This document shows positions 14,821 to 15,919 of a DNA stretch of 15,919 nucleotides, in pieces. Every line of letters begins with the position of its first letter. Position 1 is the stretch's first letter. The notes beneath the pieces are model-generated. The model searched no databases, was not told the origin of the DNA, and saw only the letters and a program-made list of their open reading frames with translations. The stretch spans positions 1-15,919 of the forward strand of contig JAGOGF010000048.1 in NCBI GenBank assembly GCA_017996845.1, read 5' to 3'. A program made the position numbers and the translations under genes. This DNA comes from Butyrivibrio sp. (GTDB taxonomy: Bacteria; Bacillota_A; Clostridia; Lachnospirales; Lachnospiraceae).

Positions 14821-15705
14821 ATGACACAGGCAGAGATGCAGGATGGAGATTATCAGCAGCAGGGATATCTGAACCGGGATTTCAGATTTTTTCATATCTG
14901 TGACAGGAAAAAAATCGATTTTTCCTATCATTATCATGAATTTGACAAAATCATTCTGTTTCTTCGCGGAAATGCAAGGTATATTATCGAAGGAAGAGAA
15001 TATGAACTGAAGCCTTATGATTTTGTACTGGTCAACCGGTATGATATTCATAAGGCTGTTGTTGATTTTACGGAAGACTATGAGCGTATTATTTTGTATA
15101 TCAGGCATGATTTTCTGACCGCCTGCCATGCGGAAGGAGAGCATCCCTATTCTCTTGCAGACTGTCTGGAAGAAGCCAGGAAGCGTAAGATGCATGTCGT
15201 ACGTTTTCCTGCAAATATCAGTGCTGATCTGTATAATGATCTGCAGCTTCTGGACAGGGACATTGCAGAGGAAGACCGGAATTATGCGGGAGAGCTCCTT
15301 ACCAGAACCGATCTGATCCGTTTTCTGATCAGACTGAATGCAGCATGCATGCAGGGGGAAACGGCATTTCACCCGGAAGCGAGATACAATCGTAAGATCA
15401 TCGACATTATTGAATATATTATGGAGCATCTCGGTGACGATCTTTCTATTGATGAGATTGCAGACCGTTTTTACATCAGCAAATACCATATGATGCGTAT
15501 TTTTAAGGCAGATACAGGATATTCGATTCATCAGTATATTTCAGAGAAAAGGATTCTGATGGCCAGAAATCTGATTTTGGAAGGTATGCCGGCAACAAGC
15601 GCCAGTCTGGAAAGTGGATTTCGTGATTATTCTTCTTTTTGCAGGGCATTTAAGAAACAGCTGGATATACTGCCTTCTGAACTGAAAAATGATCTCCAGG
15701 CGTGA
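14821..15705 (+). CDS. AraC-family transcriptional regulator with N-terminal cupin domain
   Basis: The 294-residue product has an N-terminal AraC-type sensor cupin (about 20-95) with the YHYHEF histidines (37-39) and GREYELKPYDFVLVN. A C-terminal pair of helix-turn-helix motifs (about 190-290) is marked by LSIDEIADRFYISKYHMMRIFK and the second recognition helix in GFRDYSSFCRAFKK. Such proteins usually bind a small ligand, often a sugar, and activate a nearby operon. The start is 4 bases after the GH25 stop with only a moderate AAAGGA 11 bases upstream, so translational coupling is likely. No sugar-use genes are in the window, so its targets and ligand are unknown; autoregulation or control of the GH25 gene is possible but not shown. 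Confidence 0.92.
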   Translation: MTQAEMQDGDYQQQGYLNRDFRFFHICDRKKIDFSYHYHEFDKIILFLRGNARYIIEGREYELKPYDFVLVNRYDIHKAVVDFTEDYERIILYIRHDFLTACHAEGEHPYSLADCLEEARKRKMHVVRFPANISADLYNDLQLLDRDIAEEDRNYAGELLTRTDLIRFLIRLNAACMQGETAFHPEARYNRKIIDIIEYIMEHLGDDLSIDEIADRFYISKYHMMRIFKADTGYSIHQYISEKRILMARNLILEGMPATSASLESGFRDYSSFCRAFKKQLDILPSELKNDLQA

Positions 15706-15740
15706 CCAGGGAATTGTGCAGAGGGGTAAAGAAAAAATAC

Positions 15741-15769
15741 TTGACACCCGATTTGCCATATAGTAATAT
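15741..15769 (+). promoter_or_regulatory. Promoter of ylxM and the following SRP operon
   Basis: A perfect TTGACA (15741-15746) is separated by 17 bases from TAATAT (15764-15769). The predicted start is near 15776, about 47 bases before ylxM. It lies 35 bases after the regulator stop, with no clear terminator between them. Confidence 0.7.
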
Positions 15770-15822
15770 ACATTGGTGCGTGAAACACGAATAAATTATC
15801 AGAAACTCTGAAAGCAGGTATT

Positions 15823-15919
15823 ATGGAAAAACTGGAGAAGATCGTAGAACAGGGCCTGCTGTACGATTTCTATGGAGATCTTCTGACAGATCATCAGCGT
15901 AAAATCTATGAAGATGCCG
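15823..15919 (+). CDS. ylxM: YlxM-like (UPF0122) helix-turn-helix protein, N-terminal fragment
   Basis: Only the first 32 residues are present; the frame runs off the right edge. The sequence starts [21 protein letters not shown] and continues [11 protein letters not shown], which is the characteristic N-terminus of the small UPF0122 proteins encoded directly upstream of ffh in Firmicutes. These proteins have a sigma-70 region 4-like helix-turn-helix fold and are thought to influence SRP pathway expression. The ribosome site is modest (AAGCAGG about 6 bases upstream of the ATG). A strong promoter precedes it. The call rests on a short N-terminus and on expected synteny with ftsY upstream, and ffh is predicted just outside the window. 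Confidence 0.85.
   Translation, partial: MEKLEKIVEQGLLYDFYGDLLTDHQRKIYEDA

Noticed and set aside
15776..15822. Small hairpins in the ylxM leader (CGTG/CACG and TCAGA/TCTGA).
   Set aside because: Stems of 4-5 bp with 3-base loops occur readily by chance, and no T run or known element accompanies them.

Overview
The window looks like core chromosome from a low-to-moderate-GC Clostridia, most probably a Lachnospiraceae. This rests on protein character (a Lachnospiraceae-type L32 start, Gram-positive short FtsY, medium-form ACT threonine ammonia-lyase, a TmcAL/YlbM protein) and on gene order (pta-ackA, rpmF-plsX-acpP, rnc-smc-ftsY, ylxM). The genus cannot be fixed from sequence reading alone. 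Every gene except one lies on the + strand.

Left edge (1-680): the C-terminal part of a HipA-family kinase, then a tRNA-Ala(CGC) with its own extended -10 promoter, then a strong bidirectional terminator. Region 682-4479: tmcAL on the - strand faces away from pta-ackA across a 90-base gap that holds two overlapping promoters. Pta and AckA convert acetyl-CoA to acetate plus ATP, and TmcAL consumes acetate and ATP to modify elongator tRNA-Met, so the neighbourhood makes metabolic sense.

Region 4480-7072: a consensus-perfect sigma-A promoter and an 87-base leader drive rpmF. A terminator hairpin follows, then plsX and acpP (phospholipid and fatty acid synthesis), then a 20-bp hairpin just before rnc (RNase III). 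The DUF177/YceD gene that commonly precedes rpmF is absent. Region 7072-11542: rnc overlaps smc by one base and smc is followed after one base by ftsY, the classical RNA processing / chromosome / SRP receptor block.

Region 11565-15705: ilvA, a YitT-family membrane protein, a membrane-anchored GH25 muramidase and an AraC-family regulator follow with small gaps and no visible terminator. They sit between ftsY and the next SRP-pathway operon, whose first gene ylxM starts at 15823 behind its own promoter and runs off the window.

I found no CRISPR array, insertion sequence, phage gene or defence island, and no system that I would call wholly new. The points most worth checking are regulatory: overlapping tmcAL/pta promoters, alternative hairpins in the rpmF leader, the long hairpin before rnc, and the uncharacterised ectodomain of the anchored GH25 enzyme.
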